Both the position numbers and the translations under genes were made by a program. A stretch of 64,000 nucleotides of DNA from contig NZ_JAOSLC020000002.1 of assembly GCF_026191475.2 (NCBI RefSeq), positions 706,001 to 770,000 on the forward strand. The letters run 5' to 3'. Origin of the DNA: Polaribacter ponticola. Its GTDB lineage: Bacteria; Bacteroidota; Bacteroidia; Flavobacteriales; Flavobacteriaceae. Under the pieces are notes generated by a model. The model saw nothing but the letters and a program-made list of their open reading frames with translations, was not told the origin of the DNA and did not search any database. Below, in pieces: positions 48,912 to 57,887 of the stretch (position 1 is the first letter of the stretch; every line of letters begins with the position of its first letter).

Positions 48912-49499
48912 TCACCTAATAAAATAGAAAAAGAAAAATAGATAAATCCATAATATATCTACAAAGTGCCAGAAGATTGCACCTAGTTCAAAACCAAGCA
49001 TATCATCCGATTTGTATTTGTATTTAAAATGATTATAAATTACAACCAAAAGTACTAAAACACCTACAAATAAGTGTATAACGTGCATAAACGTAATACC
49101 AATTATAAAAGAAGTAGATACAGTACTCTCTGGACCTGTAAAAAATAACCCTACACTTTTAAGTTGATTAAAGCCAACATACTGCTGCCAAATAAAACCA
49201 ATACCTAAAATTAATGTTACAACTATCAATATTAAGGAAAGTTGTCTTTTATTTTGTTTTAAAAGTTTTTGAGATAAAAACAATGTAATACTACTTGCAA
49301 CAATTAAAAACGTACTTATATAAAATGCTTGGGGTAAATCAAAAGAAACCCAATCATCTCGTTTCATACTTATTACGTATGCACTTGTTAACCCTGCAAA
49401 AAACATCACCATACTAATCATTGAAATCCACAACATTGGTTTTGCCGATTTCTTTTTAGCTACAGTATACTCTTGCTTTAAAGCTTGTTCTTCTATCAT
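48912..49499 (-). CDS. Cytochrome c oxidase subunit III (short form)
   Basis: A 195-residue subunit III with five helices. KPMLWISMISMVMFFAGLTSAYVI starts it, GITFMHVIHLFVGVLVLLVV lies in the middle, and FWHFVDILWIYLFFFFYFIR ends it. The paired long and short subunit III genes are normal in Bacteroidota. It begins 2 nt downstream of ctaB, so it is cotranscribed with it. Confidence 0.92.
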   Translation of the reverse strand: MIEEQALKQEYTVAKKKSAKPMLWISMISMVMFFAGLTSAYVISMKRDDWVSFDLPQAFYISTFLIVASSITLFLSQKLLKQNKRQLSLILIVVTLILGIGFIWQQYVGFNQLKSVGLFFTGPESTVSTSFIIGITFMHVIHLFVGVLVLLVVIYNHFKYKYKSDDMLGFELGAIFWHFVDILWIYLFFFFYFIR

Positions 49500-49501
49500 T
49501 T

Positions 49502-50404
49502 TTAATGTAAAAATTTATCAACTACGTAAACTATTTGTATTACAGTAATATATAAAACACTAGACAACATTAATTTTCTAGCGTCTGTATTTTCTTCAGA
49601 TTTATATAAAATTATTGCATAATAAAGCATAACCACACCTAATAAAGCAACTATTATTGCAGTAATTGGATAAATGTAAAAATCTCCAGATACTTTTAAT
49701 ACCGGCGCAATAGATACCAAAATCATTATTATAGTGTAAAAAATTATCTGTTTTACTGCTCCTTTATTTTTAGTATTCATTGGCAGCATATTAAATCCTG
49801 CTTTCTTATATTCTTCAAATTGCAACCAACCAATTGCCCAGAAGTGTGGAAACTGCCAGAAAAATTGTATCATAAACAAAAAACCTGCTTCTACTCCAAA
49901 CTCATTTGTAGCGGCAACCCAACCTAGCATAAAAGGAATTGCTCCTGGAATTGCACCCACAAAAACAGCTAAAGGTGTAACCGATTTTAAAGGTGTATAT
50001 GCACAAGTGTACAAGAAAATAGAAATTGCTCCAAATAATGCAGTTTTAGGATTAATACTATACAAAATAGACAAACCCAAAACGGTAAACAGTACAGCAA
50101 TAAACATTGCTACATTTACAGACATTCTTTTGGTTGGTAAAGGCCTATTTTTAGTCCGCAACATAATTGCATCTGTATCTTTTTCTATGATTTGATTAAA
50201 AGCATTGGAAGCTCCAACCATAAAAAAACCACCTAAAGCTAATAATAAAAGTGTAGTAAAGTTAATAATATCTACAGCTAATAAATATCCAGCAACTGAA
50301 GAAAAAACGACACTTAAAGACAGGCCAACTTTAGTAAGCTGTTTTAAGTCTGATATTAGTGTATTCATTGTTGTTTTAGTCTCAGAAATTTCTATTGAAT
50401 TCAT
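49502..50404 (-). CDS. ctaB: Protoheme IX farnesyltransferase (heme O synthase)
   Basis: CtaB adds farnesyl to protoheme to give heme O, the substrate of CtaA at 24.4 kb. The UbiA-family motif GASNAFNQIIEKDTDAIMLRTKNRPLP carries the first Asp-rich site, and the second lies near HFWAIGWLQFEEYKKAGFNMLP. About nine helices are present. I placed the start at 50404 (MNSIEISETK, 300 residues), because in-frame codons further upstream overlap the TATCTTTG promoter box. An internal ATG (MNTLISDLKQL) is a shorter alternative. Confidence 0.93.
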   Translation of the reverse strand: MNSIEISETKTTMNTLISDLKQLTKVGLSLSVVFSSVAGYLLAVDIINFTTLLLLALGGFFMVGASNAFNQIIEKDTDAIMLRTKNRPLPTKRMSVNVAMFIAVLFTVLGLSILYSINPKTALFGAISIFLYTCAYTPLKSVTPLAVFVGAIPGAIPFMLGWVAATNEFGVEAGFLFMIQFFWQFPHFWAIGWLQFEEYKKAGFNMLPMNTKNKGAVKQIIFYTIIMILVSIAPVLKVSGDFYIYPITAIIVALLGVVMLYYAIILYKSEENTDARKLMLSSVLYITVIQIVYVVDKFLH

Positions 50405-50422
50405 ATAGCCACAAATCAAGTG

Positions 50423-50430
50423 CAAAGATA
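50423..50430 (-). promoter_or_regulatory. TATCTTTG promoter box for ctaB
   Basis: A minus-strand TAnnTTTG box, 18 nt before the chosen ctaB ATG. It drives ctaB and the oxidase subunit genes. Confidence 0.5.
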
Positions 50431-50485
50431 TTTTATAAATATCAATTTACCATAGAATTTATAAGGTTTTGTTACTTAAATATAT

Positions 50486-50570
50486 AAAAAAAACCACTCA
50501 ATAAATTGAGTGGGAAAATTGCTATGAAAAAGAAAAAGTGTGGCTTAATAAAAAACCACACGCAAATATA
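50486..50570 (-). ncRNA. Candidate leader or small RNA with Phe-rich reading frame and terminator
   Basis: On the minus strand a TATATTTG box (50563-50570) is followed 1 nt later by GTGTGG. This begins a hairpin (GTGTGG with CCACAC, 50538-50561), then a second hairpin CCACTCAAT/ATTGAGTGG (50494-50513) and T8. From GTG at 50561 a frame reads VWFFIKPHFFFFIAIFP, rich in Phe, like an attenuator leader. Box, leader and terminator together cover about 85 nt. The transcript would end before ctaB, which has its own box. The second hairpin may also simply terminate the 50698-51257 gene. Confidence 0.35.
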
Positions 50571-50697
50571 TAAATTTATTTAACATCTAACCTAAAAATA
50601 GATGCAAATTTTTACGATTTTTATAATTAAACACATATTAAAGTAGTAACCACTATTAATAACTTTAAAAAGTGATGTTTTTATTTAGTTTTTAATA

Positions 50698-51257
50698 TTA
50701 TTCATCAATCTTAAACGATTCTAAATCAATAGAAATAGGTAATAGCGTACCTTGTTTTTTATTATAAATATAGATTGAATCGAAAAAAATATTTTTCTGC
50801 AAATTATTATTTTTATTTAGAAATAGTGAATCACTTTTAAAGTAATAACTCCCTTTTTGGGTACATACGCTTTTTCCTAAAATTGTTTTACTTTCATAAG
50901 TCATATCGTCAAATAAAATAATTTTGTAAGAACTTAATTTACTTTCTTTTACTGATTTAAAAGATTTCACGACACTTTTATGAAAATAAGTGTTAGGATA
51001 ATTTGTTGAAAGAAAAACTAAACTAAAAAAAACAAACATAATATACCTGGAACAAAATCAAAAAATTCTTTTTTAAGTGAAATTTTATACAAATTATAAA
51101 AAGTAATAATTAAAAAGATAATTGCAAATAAGATTGAAAAAACAAGAAATAAGAACGTGTTTAAAACACCGTAACAAAAGTCATCGAAATGATACACGTT
51201 ATAAAGTGCTAAAATTGCTAAAACTACTAATGATATATATCTCTTTTTAAATTTCAT
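50698..51257 (-). pseudogene. Unknown membrane protein, frame broken once
   Basis: Two frames belong together. The first (51257 to 51018) has three helices, with YISLVVLAILALYNVYHF and FLFLVFSILFAIIFLIITFYNLY. It fails at the A8 run 51025-51032 (T8 in the coding strand). One extra T gives LCLFFFSLVFLSTNYPNTYFHK and continues to the stop at 50698 with a soluble domain (SSYKIILFDDMTYESKTILG). Restored length is about 186 residues. It overlaps the MOSC gene by 4 bp. I do not recognise the family. Confidence 0.6.
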
Positions 51258-51812
51258 TCGATACCCTTTTCAGCTCTTTTATTTTTATATAATTCTGCAA
51301 TAGTTAAATTACCAATATCACTACTCAATCTTGTAAATGTATCATCCGCCTTTACAAAACCAGTTTGTAATACTTTAAAATAAACACCACACATAGTTGT
51401 ATTCCAAAATTGCTTTACAATTCGCATATTATCGAAACGTATCCCTAATTTATAACAAGGCTCTCTATGTTGCGTTACTTCTAAAATAGCATTACCTACT
51501 TTAAAAGTGTCTCCAATATGAATTTTGGTCTCATCTAAATCATCTATCGTTAAATTTTCACCAAACATTCCTAAACTCCATTCTAAATTTGGATATTTAG
51601 ACTTCCAATAATTATAATGCTTTAAAGAATACCCATATATTGCTTGGTTTATTCCTCCGTGATTTTCTCTATCACAAATTACATCACTCTTTACATTTTC
51701 CTCATCTAAAAAAAGGTTTGCTAGTTGGAAATTTATAAATACCAGTTTTTATGGTTTTATTAGCCCAAATAATTTCTCTTTTCTCTCCAATATTGGTTGA
51801 TACAATTTTCAT
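51254..51812 (-). pseudogene. MOSC domain protein (YiiM-like), frame broken once
   Basis: The coding strand starts at 51812 as MKIVSTNIGEKREIIWANKTIKTGIYKF and runs into a stop after the plus-strand A7 run 51708-51714. Removing one base gives SKPFLDEENVKSDVICDRENHGGINQAIYGYS, and then the long frame LGMFGENLTIDDLDETKIHIGDTFKVG with MOSC motifs (REPCYKLGIRF). The total is 185 residues, the YiiM size. MOSC domains act with molybdenum cofactor or handle 6-hydroxylaminopurine. It starts 4 nt after the enoyl-CoA hydratase stop, so the genes are likely one operon. Confidence 0.85.
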
Positions 51813-51816
51813 TGAC

Positions 51817-52587
51817 CTACTTTTTAGAAAATTTTGAAAGCGCATTTTTAGTAAATTCAGACAAAACCAGCTCTCCAGAAATTGCAGCTCTATCTGTTAA
51901 CAAAACATCCCAATCTGATGTACCATCCCATAAAACTCTTTTCATCTCAGATAAAGCTTCTGGATTGTAAGACGCTAATTTAAATGTAAAAATCTCTAAC
52001 TCTTCGTCTAATTCTTTGTTGGTTTCTAATACTTTAGCAAACAAACCTTTTTCTTTTGCCCAATAAGCATTTTTCCAATTGGTCGCATCTAAAGTTAACT
52101 CAGACAATGCTGCTAAACCTATTTTACGTTTTACTGCGGGTTCAATTACAAAAGGGCCAATGCCAATAGTAAATTCTGATAATTTTATAGATGCATTTTC
52201 AGTAGCTAAAACATAATCGCAAGCAGCCGCTAAACCTACTCCTCCTCCTACAGTTTTTCCTTGAACTCTACCAACAATTAATTTCCCACAAGTTCTCATC
52301 GCATTTATAACATTTGCAAAACCAGAGAAAAATTGCTTACCGCTTTCTAAATTAGAAATTGATACCAATTCATCAAAAGAAGCACCAGCACAAAAAGCTC
52401 TTTCTCCTTCAGACTTAAGAATAATAACAGAAACTGCATCATTTTTTGCAACTTCGTTCAACTCCTTAGTTAGTCGTTCTAGTAAAACACTAGGAAAAGA
52501 ATTACTTGCCGGATGACCAAATTCTATTGTTGCAATATTATTTTGAATATTGGTAAACAAACTTCCGTTTTGTCTTGTAGTTGTCAT
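51817..52587 (-). CDS. Enoyl-CoA hydratase/isomerase family protein
   Basis: A 256-residue crotonase-fold protein. The oxyanion-hole segments are GERAFCAGASFDELV (near residue 64) and GKTVGGGVGLAAACDYVLA (near 110). The C-terminal half is less conserved. The exact reaction is not evident: the usual first catalytic Glu position (GGGV in place of GGGXE) and the second Glu are not clear, so it may be an isomerase or another crotonase. It precedes the MOSC gene. Confidence 0.85.
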   Translation of the reverse strand: MTTTRQNGSLFTNIQNNIATIEFGHPASNSFPSVLLERLTKELNEVAKNDAVSVIILKSEGERAFCAGASFDELVSISNLESGKQFFSGFANVINAMRTCGKLIVGRVQGKTVGGGVGLAAACDYVLATENASIKLSEFTIGIGPFVIEPAVKRKIGLAALSELTLDATNWKNAYWAKEKGLFAKVLETNKELDEELEIFTFKLASYNPEALSEMKRVLWDGTSDWDVLLTDRAAISGELVLSEFTKNALSKFSKK

Positions 52588-52795
52588 TATAATTATAGTT
52601 TTATCAAAAATAGGTTTTTATTGATAAAAAATCGATTTAAAAATAAAGAAGATATTTAGAAATAAAAAGAGCCATTACAAATTAATGCAACGGCGTTCTT
52701 TTTAATTTTAAATAAAATTTATCTACAAAGCTGGAATAACATCCTCCAGTAAAAATTCTCTGTAAAATGCAAATACTTATCGCAAGCTACAATTA
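52588..52795. other. Non-coding gap between leuS and the enoyl-CoA hydratase gene
   Basis: 208 bp. It should carry the promoter for the minus-strand hydratase-MOSC operon and the 3' end of leuS. No repeat family of the window and no clear strong terminator was seen. Confidence 0.35.
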
Positions 52796-55700
52796 CTAAC
52801 CTACTATATTTATAATTTTACCAGGAACTACAATTACTTTTTTAGGTGTTCTACCAGCTAACTGAGCAATTGTTTTCTCGTGTGCCATTACAGTTTTCTC
52901 TATTTCATCTTTAGATAAATCTAACGGCAACTCTAACGTAAAACGCATTTTTCCGTTAAATGAAATCGGATACACCTTAGCACTTTCCACTAAATGCTTA
53001 GCATCAAAAACAGGGAAACTTGCTGTAGAAATCGACTCATTATTTCCCAACAAACTCCATAATTCTTCTGCAATATGTGGCGCGTAAGGAGAAACTAGAA
53101 TTACTAATGGCTCTAAAATTTCTTTCTTATTACACTTTAAAGTAGTTAACTCGTTAACAGCAATCATAAAAGTAGAAACTGAAGTATTGAAAGAGAAATT
53201 CTCTATATCTTCTTCTACTTTTTTAATTGTTTTATGTAAAGTTTTTAATTCATCTTTTGTTGGTTCTGCATCAGAAACTTCAAATACTTCGCCATTAAAG
53301 TATAATTTCCATAATTTTTTCAAGAACGATGAAACTCCAGAAATACCAGAAGTTTTCCAAGGCTTCGCTTGTTCTAAAGGCCCTAAAAACATTTCGAATA
53401 AACGTAAACTATCTGCTCCATAATCTACAACAATATTATCTGGATTTACAACATTGTATTTAGATTTAGACATTTTTTCTACTTCACGTCCAACTTTATA
53501 AACACCTTCTTCTAAAATAAATTCTGCATTTTTATAATCAGCATTTAAAACATGATTCTTAAAAGCTTCAATATCTAATTCATCAGAAGCGTTTACCAAA
53601 GAAACATCCGTATGTATTGGCTGCACTTGCTTCCCTTCAATTAATCCTTTAGATAAAAATTTATTAGTTCCTTCTTCTCTATATACAAATGCAGAAGTTC
53701 CCAAAATCATTCCTTGGTTAATCAGTTTTTTTGCAAACTCATCTACGGGTACAATTCCTTTATCAAACAAGAATTTTTGCCAAAAACGTGCGTATAATAA
53801 GTGTCCTGTTGCGTGTTCAGAACCTCCAATATATAAATCGATATTTTCCCAATATTCTAAATTTTCTTTAGACGCAATTTCGTTTTCATTGTGCGGATCC
53901 ATATAACGGTTAAAGTAATATGAACTTCCTGCCCAACCTGGCATTGTGTTTAATTCTAACGGATACACTGTCTTGTTTTTCAACTTATCGTTGCTAACAA
54001 CTTTCTTTCCACGAGAATCCCAAGCCCATTCTGTTGCATTTCCTAAAGGTGGTTTTCCATCTTCAGTTGGTAAGTATTTTTCAACTTCCGGCAACACAAT
54101 TGGTAAGTGTTTTGCATCAATCATTTGTGGCATTCCGTCTTTGTAATACACAGGAAATGGTTCTCCCCAATAACGTTGTCTACTAAAAACAGCATCACGC
54201 AAACGATAGTTTATTTTTCCGTAACCAAAGCCACGTTTTTCCATTTCAAAAATGGCTAATTTTAATGCTTTCTTATATTTTAATCCGCTTAAAAAGTCTG
54301 AATTTGCTATAACAGTTCCTTCTTTATCGGTATGTGCAGCTTGAGAAATATCTACTCCTTCAAAAATATTCGGAATCGGAATATTAAAATGTTTTGCGAA
54401 ATCATAATCACGTTGATCACCACAAGGAACTGCCATAACGGCTCCAGTTCCGTAGTTTGCTAACACGTAATCTCCAATCCAAATTTGTACTTTTTCACCA
54501 GAAAAAGGGTGAATTGCATACGCACCTGTAAATGCACCAGAAATGGTTTTTACATCTGCCATTCTATCGCGTTCAGAACGTTTTGCCGTTGCAGAAATAT
54601 ATGCTTCAACTTCTGCTTTTTGAGCGCCTGTAGTAATCTTAGAAACTAACTCGTGTTCTGGAGCTAACGTCATAAAACTTACTCCGTAAATTGTATCTGG
54701 ACGCGTTGTGAATACGTCTATTTTATAGGCAGATTGCTTCGTTTCACTCGTAATAACATTGTTTTTAATTTCAGTTTTTTCAACTTTAGGAAATTGAATT
54801 GCAAAATTAATTTCGGAAACTACTTTTACAACATTTTGTAAAACCTCTTCATTTGTAAAACGAATAACGTTAAAGCCTTTTTTATGGAAGAATTCTGTTC
54901 TTGCTGCTTCATCTTCTTTTCCAGAAAACTCAACAATTAAATGTTTTGCTAAGCACACATAATCCACCAAAAATGTACCAATAGTATATTTTTTTCTGAA
55001 TTTAGCTGCTCCTTTTTTATTTTTTATTTCATCCCAAAGCGTAGTTTCAGCTTTCGATAAATTTTGACGCAATTCTTTTAACGCTTCTAATTCTTTGTAT
55101 GATAATTTTACTTCAGAAGTAGATTCTGGAGTGTTTCCTTCAACCTTAAAAGAAACCATTGCTCCTTGCGAACGTCCAATCCAATTGGTTTGAGAATCTT
55201 TTAAAGGTTGTGGCCAATCTATAGTTTCTAAACCGTCTAATAAACGTTGTGCATAAGCAGAAATTCGCATAGACCATTGTGTCATTTTCTTGCGAACAAC
55301 AGGATGACCTCCACGTTCTGAAACTCCGTTTACAATTTCATCATTTGCTAAAACGGTTCCTAAAGCAGGACACCAATTTACTTCTGTGTCTGATAAAAAT
55401 GTTAATCTGTATTGCAATAAAATTTCTTCTTGTTCTGTTTTTGAAAAAACTTTCCATTCTTCCGCAGAAAAAATAGTAATATCTTCATCTGAAACAGCAT
55501 TTACTTTTGCATTACCTTCTTTTTTGAATATTTTTTCTAAAGTAGCAACATCTTCTGCTTTGTCTGTATCTTTATTGTACCAAGAATTGAACAATTGGAT
55601 AAAAATCCACTGTGTCCATTTATAATATTCAGGATCTGAAGTTCTTACTTCTCTACTCCAATCAAAAGAAAAACCAATTTTATCTAACTGTTTTCTATAG

Positions 55701-56017
55701 GTTGCAATGTTTGCTTCGGTAGTTTTTGCTGGATGTTGCCCAGTTTGAATTGCATATTGTTCTGCAGGTAAACCAAAAGAATCATATCCTTGCGGATGCA
55801 ATACATTAAACCCTTTATGACGTTTGTAACGTGCATAAATATCACTTGCAATATAACCTAACGGATGCCCAACATGTAAACCCGCCCCAGAAGGATAAGG
55901 AAACATATCTAATACATAATATTTTGGTTTTTCACTTTCATTACTGGCTTTAAATGTTTGGTTTTTTGCCCAAAATTCTTGCCATTTCTTTTCTACATCT
56001 AGGTGATTGTATTGCAT
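52796..56017 (-). CDS. leuS: Leucyl-tRNA synthetase with embedded DUF559 (Vsr-like nuclease) domain
   Basis: LeuRS charges tRNA-Leu. The HIGH motif is GLHVGH (48-51), the KMSKS loop lies at 848-852, and the C-terminal domain ends KVIVVPGKI. The editing domain begins near 432 (DVFTTRPDTIYG). At 1073 residues it is about 130 longer than usual. Residues 312-405 (nt 54803-55084) read ELRQNLSKAETTLWDEIKNK, FRKKYTIGTFLVDYVC, LIVEFSGK, GFNVIRFTNEEVLQNV: this is a DUF559 domain. D352 and E363 are kept, but the usual DGxxH after the Glu is SGKED, so activity may be lost. The insert ends with NNVITSETKQSA, translated from a half repeat of family C (54731-54757). The frame is open, so the fusion protein can be made. 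Confidence 0.95.
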   Translation of the reverse strand: MQYNHLDVEKKWQEFWAKNQTFKASNESEKPKYYVLDMFPYPSGAGLHVGHPLGYIASDIYARYKRHKGFNVLHPQGYDSFGLPAEQYAIQTGQHPAKTTEANIATYRKQLDKIGFSFDWSREVRTSDPEYYKWTQWIFIQLFNSWYNKDTDKAEDVATLEKIFKKEGNAKVNAVSDEDITIFSAEEWKVFSKTEQEEILLQYRLTFLSDTEVNWCPALGTVLANDEIVNGVSERGGHPVVRKKMTQWSMRISAYAQRLLDGLETIDWPQPLKDSQTNWIGRSQGAMVSFKVEGNTPESTSEVKLSYKELEALKELRQNLSKAETTLWDEIKNKKGAAKFRKKYTIGTFLVDYVCLAKHLIVEFSGKEDEAARTEFFHKKGFNVIRFTNEEVLQNVVKVVSEINFAIQFPKVEKTEIKNNVITSETKQSAYKIDVFTTRPDTIYGVSFMTLAPEHELVSKITTGAQKAEVEAYISATAKRSERDRMADVKTISGAFTGAYAIHPFSGEKVQIWIGDYVLANYGTGAVMAVPCGDQRDYDFAKHFNIPIPNIFEGVDISQAAHTDKEGTVIANSDFLSGLKYKKALKLAIFEMEKRGFGYGKINYRLRDAVFSRQRYWGEPFPVYYKDGMPQMIDAKHLPIVLPEVEKYLPTEDGKPPLGNATEWAWDSRGKKVVSNDKLKNKTVYPLELNTMPGWAGSSYYFNRYMDPHNENEIASKENLEYWENIDLYIGGSEHATGHLLYARFWQKFLFDKGIVPVDEFAKKLINQGMILGTSAFVYREEGTNKFLSKGLIEGKQVQPIHTDVSLVNASDELDIEAFKNHVLNADYKNAEFILEEGVYKVGREVEKMSKSKYNVVNPDNIVVDYGADSLRLFEMFLGPLEQAKPWKTSGISGVSSFLKKLWKLYFNGEVFEVSDAEPTKDELKTLHKTIKKVEEDIENFSFNTSVSTFMIAVNELTTLKCNKKEILEPLVILVSPYAPHIAEELWSLLGNNESISTASFPVFDAKHLVESAKVYPISFNGKMRFTLELPLDLSKDEIEKTVMAHEKTIAQLAGRTPKKVIVVPGKIINIVG
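54731..54757. repeat. Half copy of repeat family C inside leuS
   Basis: AGATTGCTTCGTTTCACTCG followed by TAATAAC matches the arm of the palindromic repeats at 57658, 61925 and 63871. It sits at the 3' edge of the DUF559 insert and is translated as VITSETKQS. Confidence 0.65.
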
Positions 56018-56090
56018 CTACTTTTATTTTAGAAGCTGCAAATTTACGCTTATTGTTTGGAAGTCAAAAACGTAAATACCTTAAATTAAA

Positions 56091-56127
56091 AAAGGCTTTC
56101 AAATTGATTTTGAAAGCCTTTTTTTTT
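56091..56127. terminator. Terminator between the lipoprotein gene and leuS
   Basis: AAAGGCTTTCAAA (56091-56103) pairs perfectly with TTTGAAAGCCTTT (56109-56121), flanked by A and T runs. It ends the minus-strand lipoprotein transcript before leuS. Confidence 0.85.
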
Positions 56128-56145
56128 GATATTCACACTTAGTTT

Positions 56146-56565
56146 TTATAAACACTCTTCATAATTTGAACCACGTTTATAAAGTGTAGTATTTAATTCT
56201 CCATCCCTAAAAAAGGATACAATATTATTATTACAAGAAACTTTTATTTCAAATGTATAAACATGCCCAAAATTAAAATCAATTTTTAGTTGATCTCCTA
56301 TTATTTCATATTCTTCTTTACCTGGTATTACTTCAAAGAAAACACTATTCTCACCATATTGAGTGTAACGTTTTCCGTTTACAAAAGTGTGCATAATCCT
56401 ATCTTCATAATCCTTTAATAACCATTCGTTACTTTCTAATAATTCTACTTTATTTTGTATAGTTAATTCTATAGGCAATTCTTCACTTGAATTTTCACAA
56501 CTTGTAAAACTAATAGCTATTAATGTTAAAAAGATAAAAAATGTTTTTTTGTTAACGATATTCAT
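56146..56565 (-). CDS. Unknown lipoprotein
   Basis: A 139-residue protein with a lipoprotein signal peptide (NKKTFFIFLTLIAISFTSC), lipobox Cys at residue 22. The mature part (NEWLLKDYEDRIMHTFVNGKRYTQYG ... YEIIGDQLKIDFNFGHVYTFEIKV) has the alternating strands of lipocalin-like small proteins. I chose the ATG at 56565 because the upstream in-frame ATG gives a poor signal. A strong terminator follows. Confidence 0.7.
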   Translation of the reverse strand: MNIVNKKTFFIFLTLIAISFTSCENSSEELPIELTIQNKVELLESNEWLLKDYEDRIMHTFVNGKRYTQYGENSVFFEVIPGKEEYEIIGDQLKIDFNFGHVYTFEIKVSCNNNIVSFFRDGELNTTLYKRGSNYEECL

Positions 56566-56679
56566 AATTATTGATTTTTTATTTAAAATTTCTATCACTA
56601 CAAATTAACTAAAATTCAATTGTTTGTGAATACAAAAATCTATTAAAGCGGAAAAAACAACTTTAAAAAGGAAAAAATA

Positions 56680-57567
56680 TTACTCAGCCAAAACTGCTCC
56701 ACTTGCAGCAACAGATCTATCAATTTTACGCATTAAACCTTGCAAAACTTTACCTGGCCCAACTTCTATAAATTCTGTTCCTCCATCAGCAATCATTGCT
56801 TGTACACATTGCGTCCATTTTACGGGTGCTGTTAACTGTGCAATTAAATTTTCTTTAATTTCTTCTGGACTTGTTACAGCTTTTGCAACTACATTTTGAT
56901 ATACTGCACAAGTAGGATTACTAAATTCAGTTGCTTCAATTGCAGCTGCTAATTCCTCTCTTGCAGGTTCCATCATTGGTGAGTGAAATGCGCCACCGAC
57001 AGGTAATAGCAAAGCTCTTCTAGCTCCTTTTTCTGTTAAAACTTCACAAGCTTTTTCTACAGCTTCAATTTCTCCAGAAATAACCAATTGTCCTGGACAA
57101 TTATAATTTGCAGCTACCACTACTCCATCTATTTCTCCACATGTTTCTTCAACAACATCATCTGCTAAACCTAAAACTGCTGCCATTGTACTTGGTGCAA
57201 TTTCACAAGCTTTCTGCATAGCTAAAGCTCTTTTAGAAACTAATTTTAATCCATCTTCAAACGTTAAAACGCCATTTGCAACTAAAGCAGATAATTCTCC
57301 TAAAGAATGACCAGCAACCATTTCTGGTTGAAAAGAATCACCTAAAACTTTCGCTAAAATTACCGAATGCAAAAAGATGGCAGGCTGCGTAACTTTCGTT
57401 TCTTTCAACTGATCTGCAGTTCCTTCAAACATTACATCTGTAATAGAAAATCCTAAAATTTTATTTGCCTTTTCAAATAACTCTTGTGCTATTGGGTATT
57501 TCTCGTACAAATCCAATCCCATTCCTGTAAATTGCGCTCCTTGACCTGGAAAAATATATGCTTTCAT
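56680..57567 (-). CDS. fabD: Malonyl-CoA:ACP transacylase
   Basis: FabD loads malonyl groups onto ACP for fatty-acid synthesis. The N-terminus KAYIFPGQGAQFTGMG, the nucleophile Ser88 in GHSLGE, the region GGAFHSPMMEPA with the catalytic His, and the end EVGPGKVLQGLMRKI are diagnostic. The start at 57567 gives 295 residues; the in-frame upstream ATG at 57600 overlaps the promoter box. Monocistronic. Confidence 0.95.
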   Translation of the reverse strand: MKAYIFPGQGAQFTGMGLDLYEKYPIAQELFEKANKILGFSITDVMFEGTADQLKETKVTQPAIFLHSVILAKVLGDSFQPEMVAGHSLGELSALVANGVLTFEDGLKLVSKRALAMQKACEIAPSTMAAVLGLADDVVEETCGEIDGVVVAANYNCPGQLVISGEIEAVEKACEVLTEKGARRALLLPVGGAFHSPMMEPAREELAAAIEATEFSNPTCAVYQNVVAKAVTSPEEIKENLIAQLTAPVKWTQCVQAMIADGGTEFIEVGPGKVLQGLMRKIDRSVAASGAVLAE

Positions 57568-57597
57568 TTTATTCTTTTTAATTGTTGTTTGTTTTGG

Positions 57598-57605
57598 CAA
57601 AAATA
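57598..57605 (-). promoter_or_regulatory. TAnnTTTG promoter box for fabD
   Basis: TATTTTTG on the minus strand, 30 nt before the fabD ATG. Confidence 0.45.
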
Positions 57606-57657
57606 ATGTTTTTTATTAGAAGCTATTTCTTGCTTTCCTCTTTATCTTTTTATAACT

Positions 57658-57735
57658 GTCATTGTGAAGTTTACTTTTTTGTAAGCTGTGGCGATTTCAT
57701 TATTCGAAAGAGATTACTTCGTTCCTCGTAATGAC
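57658..57735. repeat. Palindromic repeat, family C (copy 1)
   Basis: It begins GTCATTGTGAAG and ends AGATTACTTCGTTCCTCGTAATGAC, making a long imperfect hairpin. Related copies lie at 61925-61996 and 63871-63943, with a half copy in leuS. The rest of the 57606-57887 gap has a degenerate family D piece near 57769 and no gene. Confidence 0.7.
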
Positions 57736-57887
57736 GCTTACTTAAAAGAGTTATAAAAAGGATGCCGTTTCAAATGCGAAGCATTCACCGATTCAATAAA
57801 ATAATAAAATAGAGTTAATCAAGACTAAACTTATTTACCGGCAAATTACAGTTCTAATAGAAAGAGAATATTTACTAACTTCGCTTA

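Noticed and set aside
51254..51568. MOSC gene as a short 105-residue protein
   Set aside because: The upstream frame encodes the conserved YiiM N-terminus, joined after removing one base at the A7 run, so the short form is an artefact of the break.
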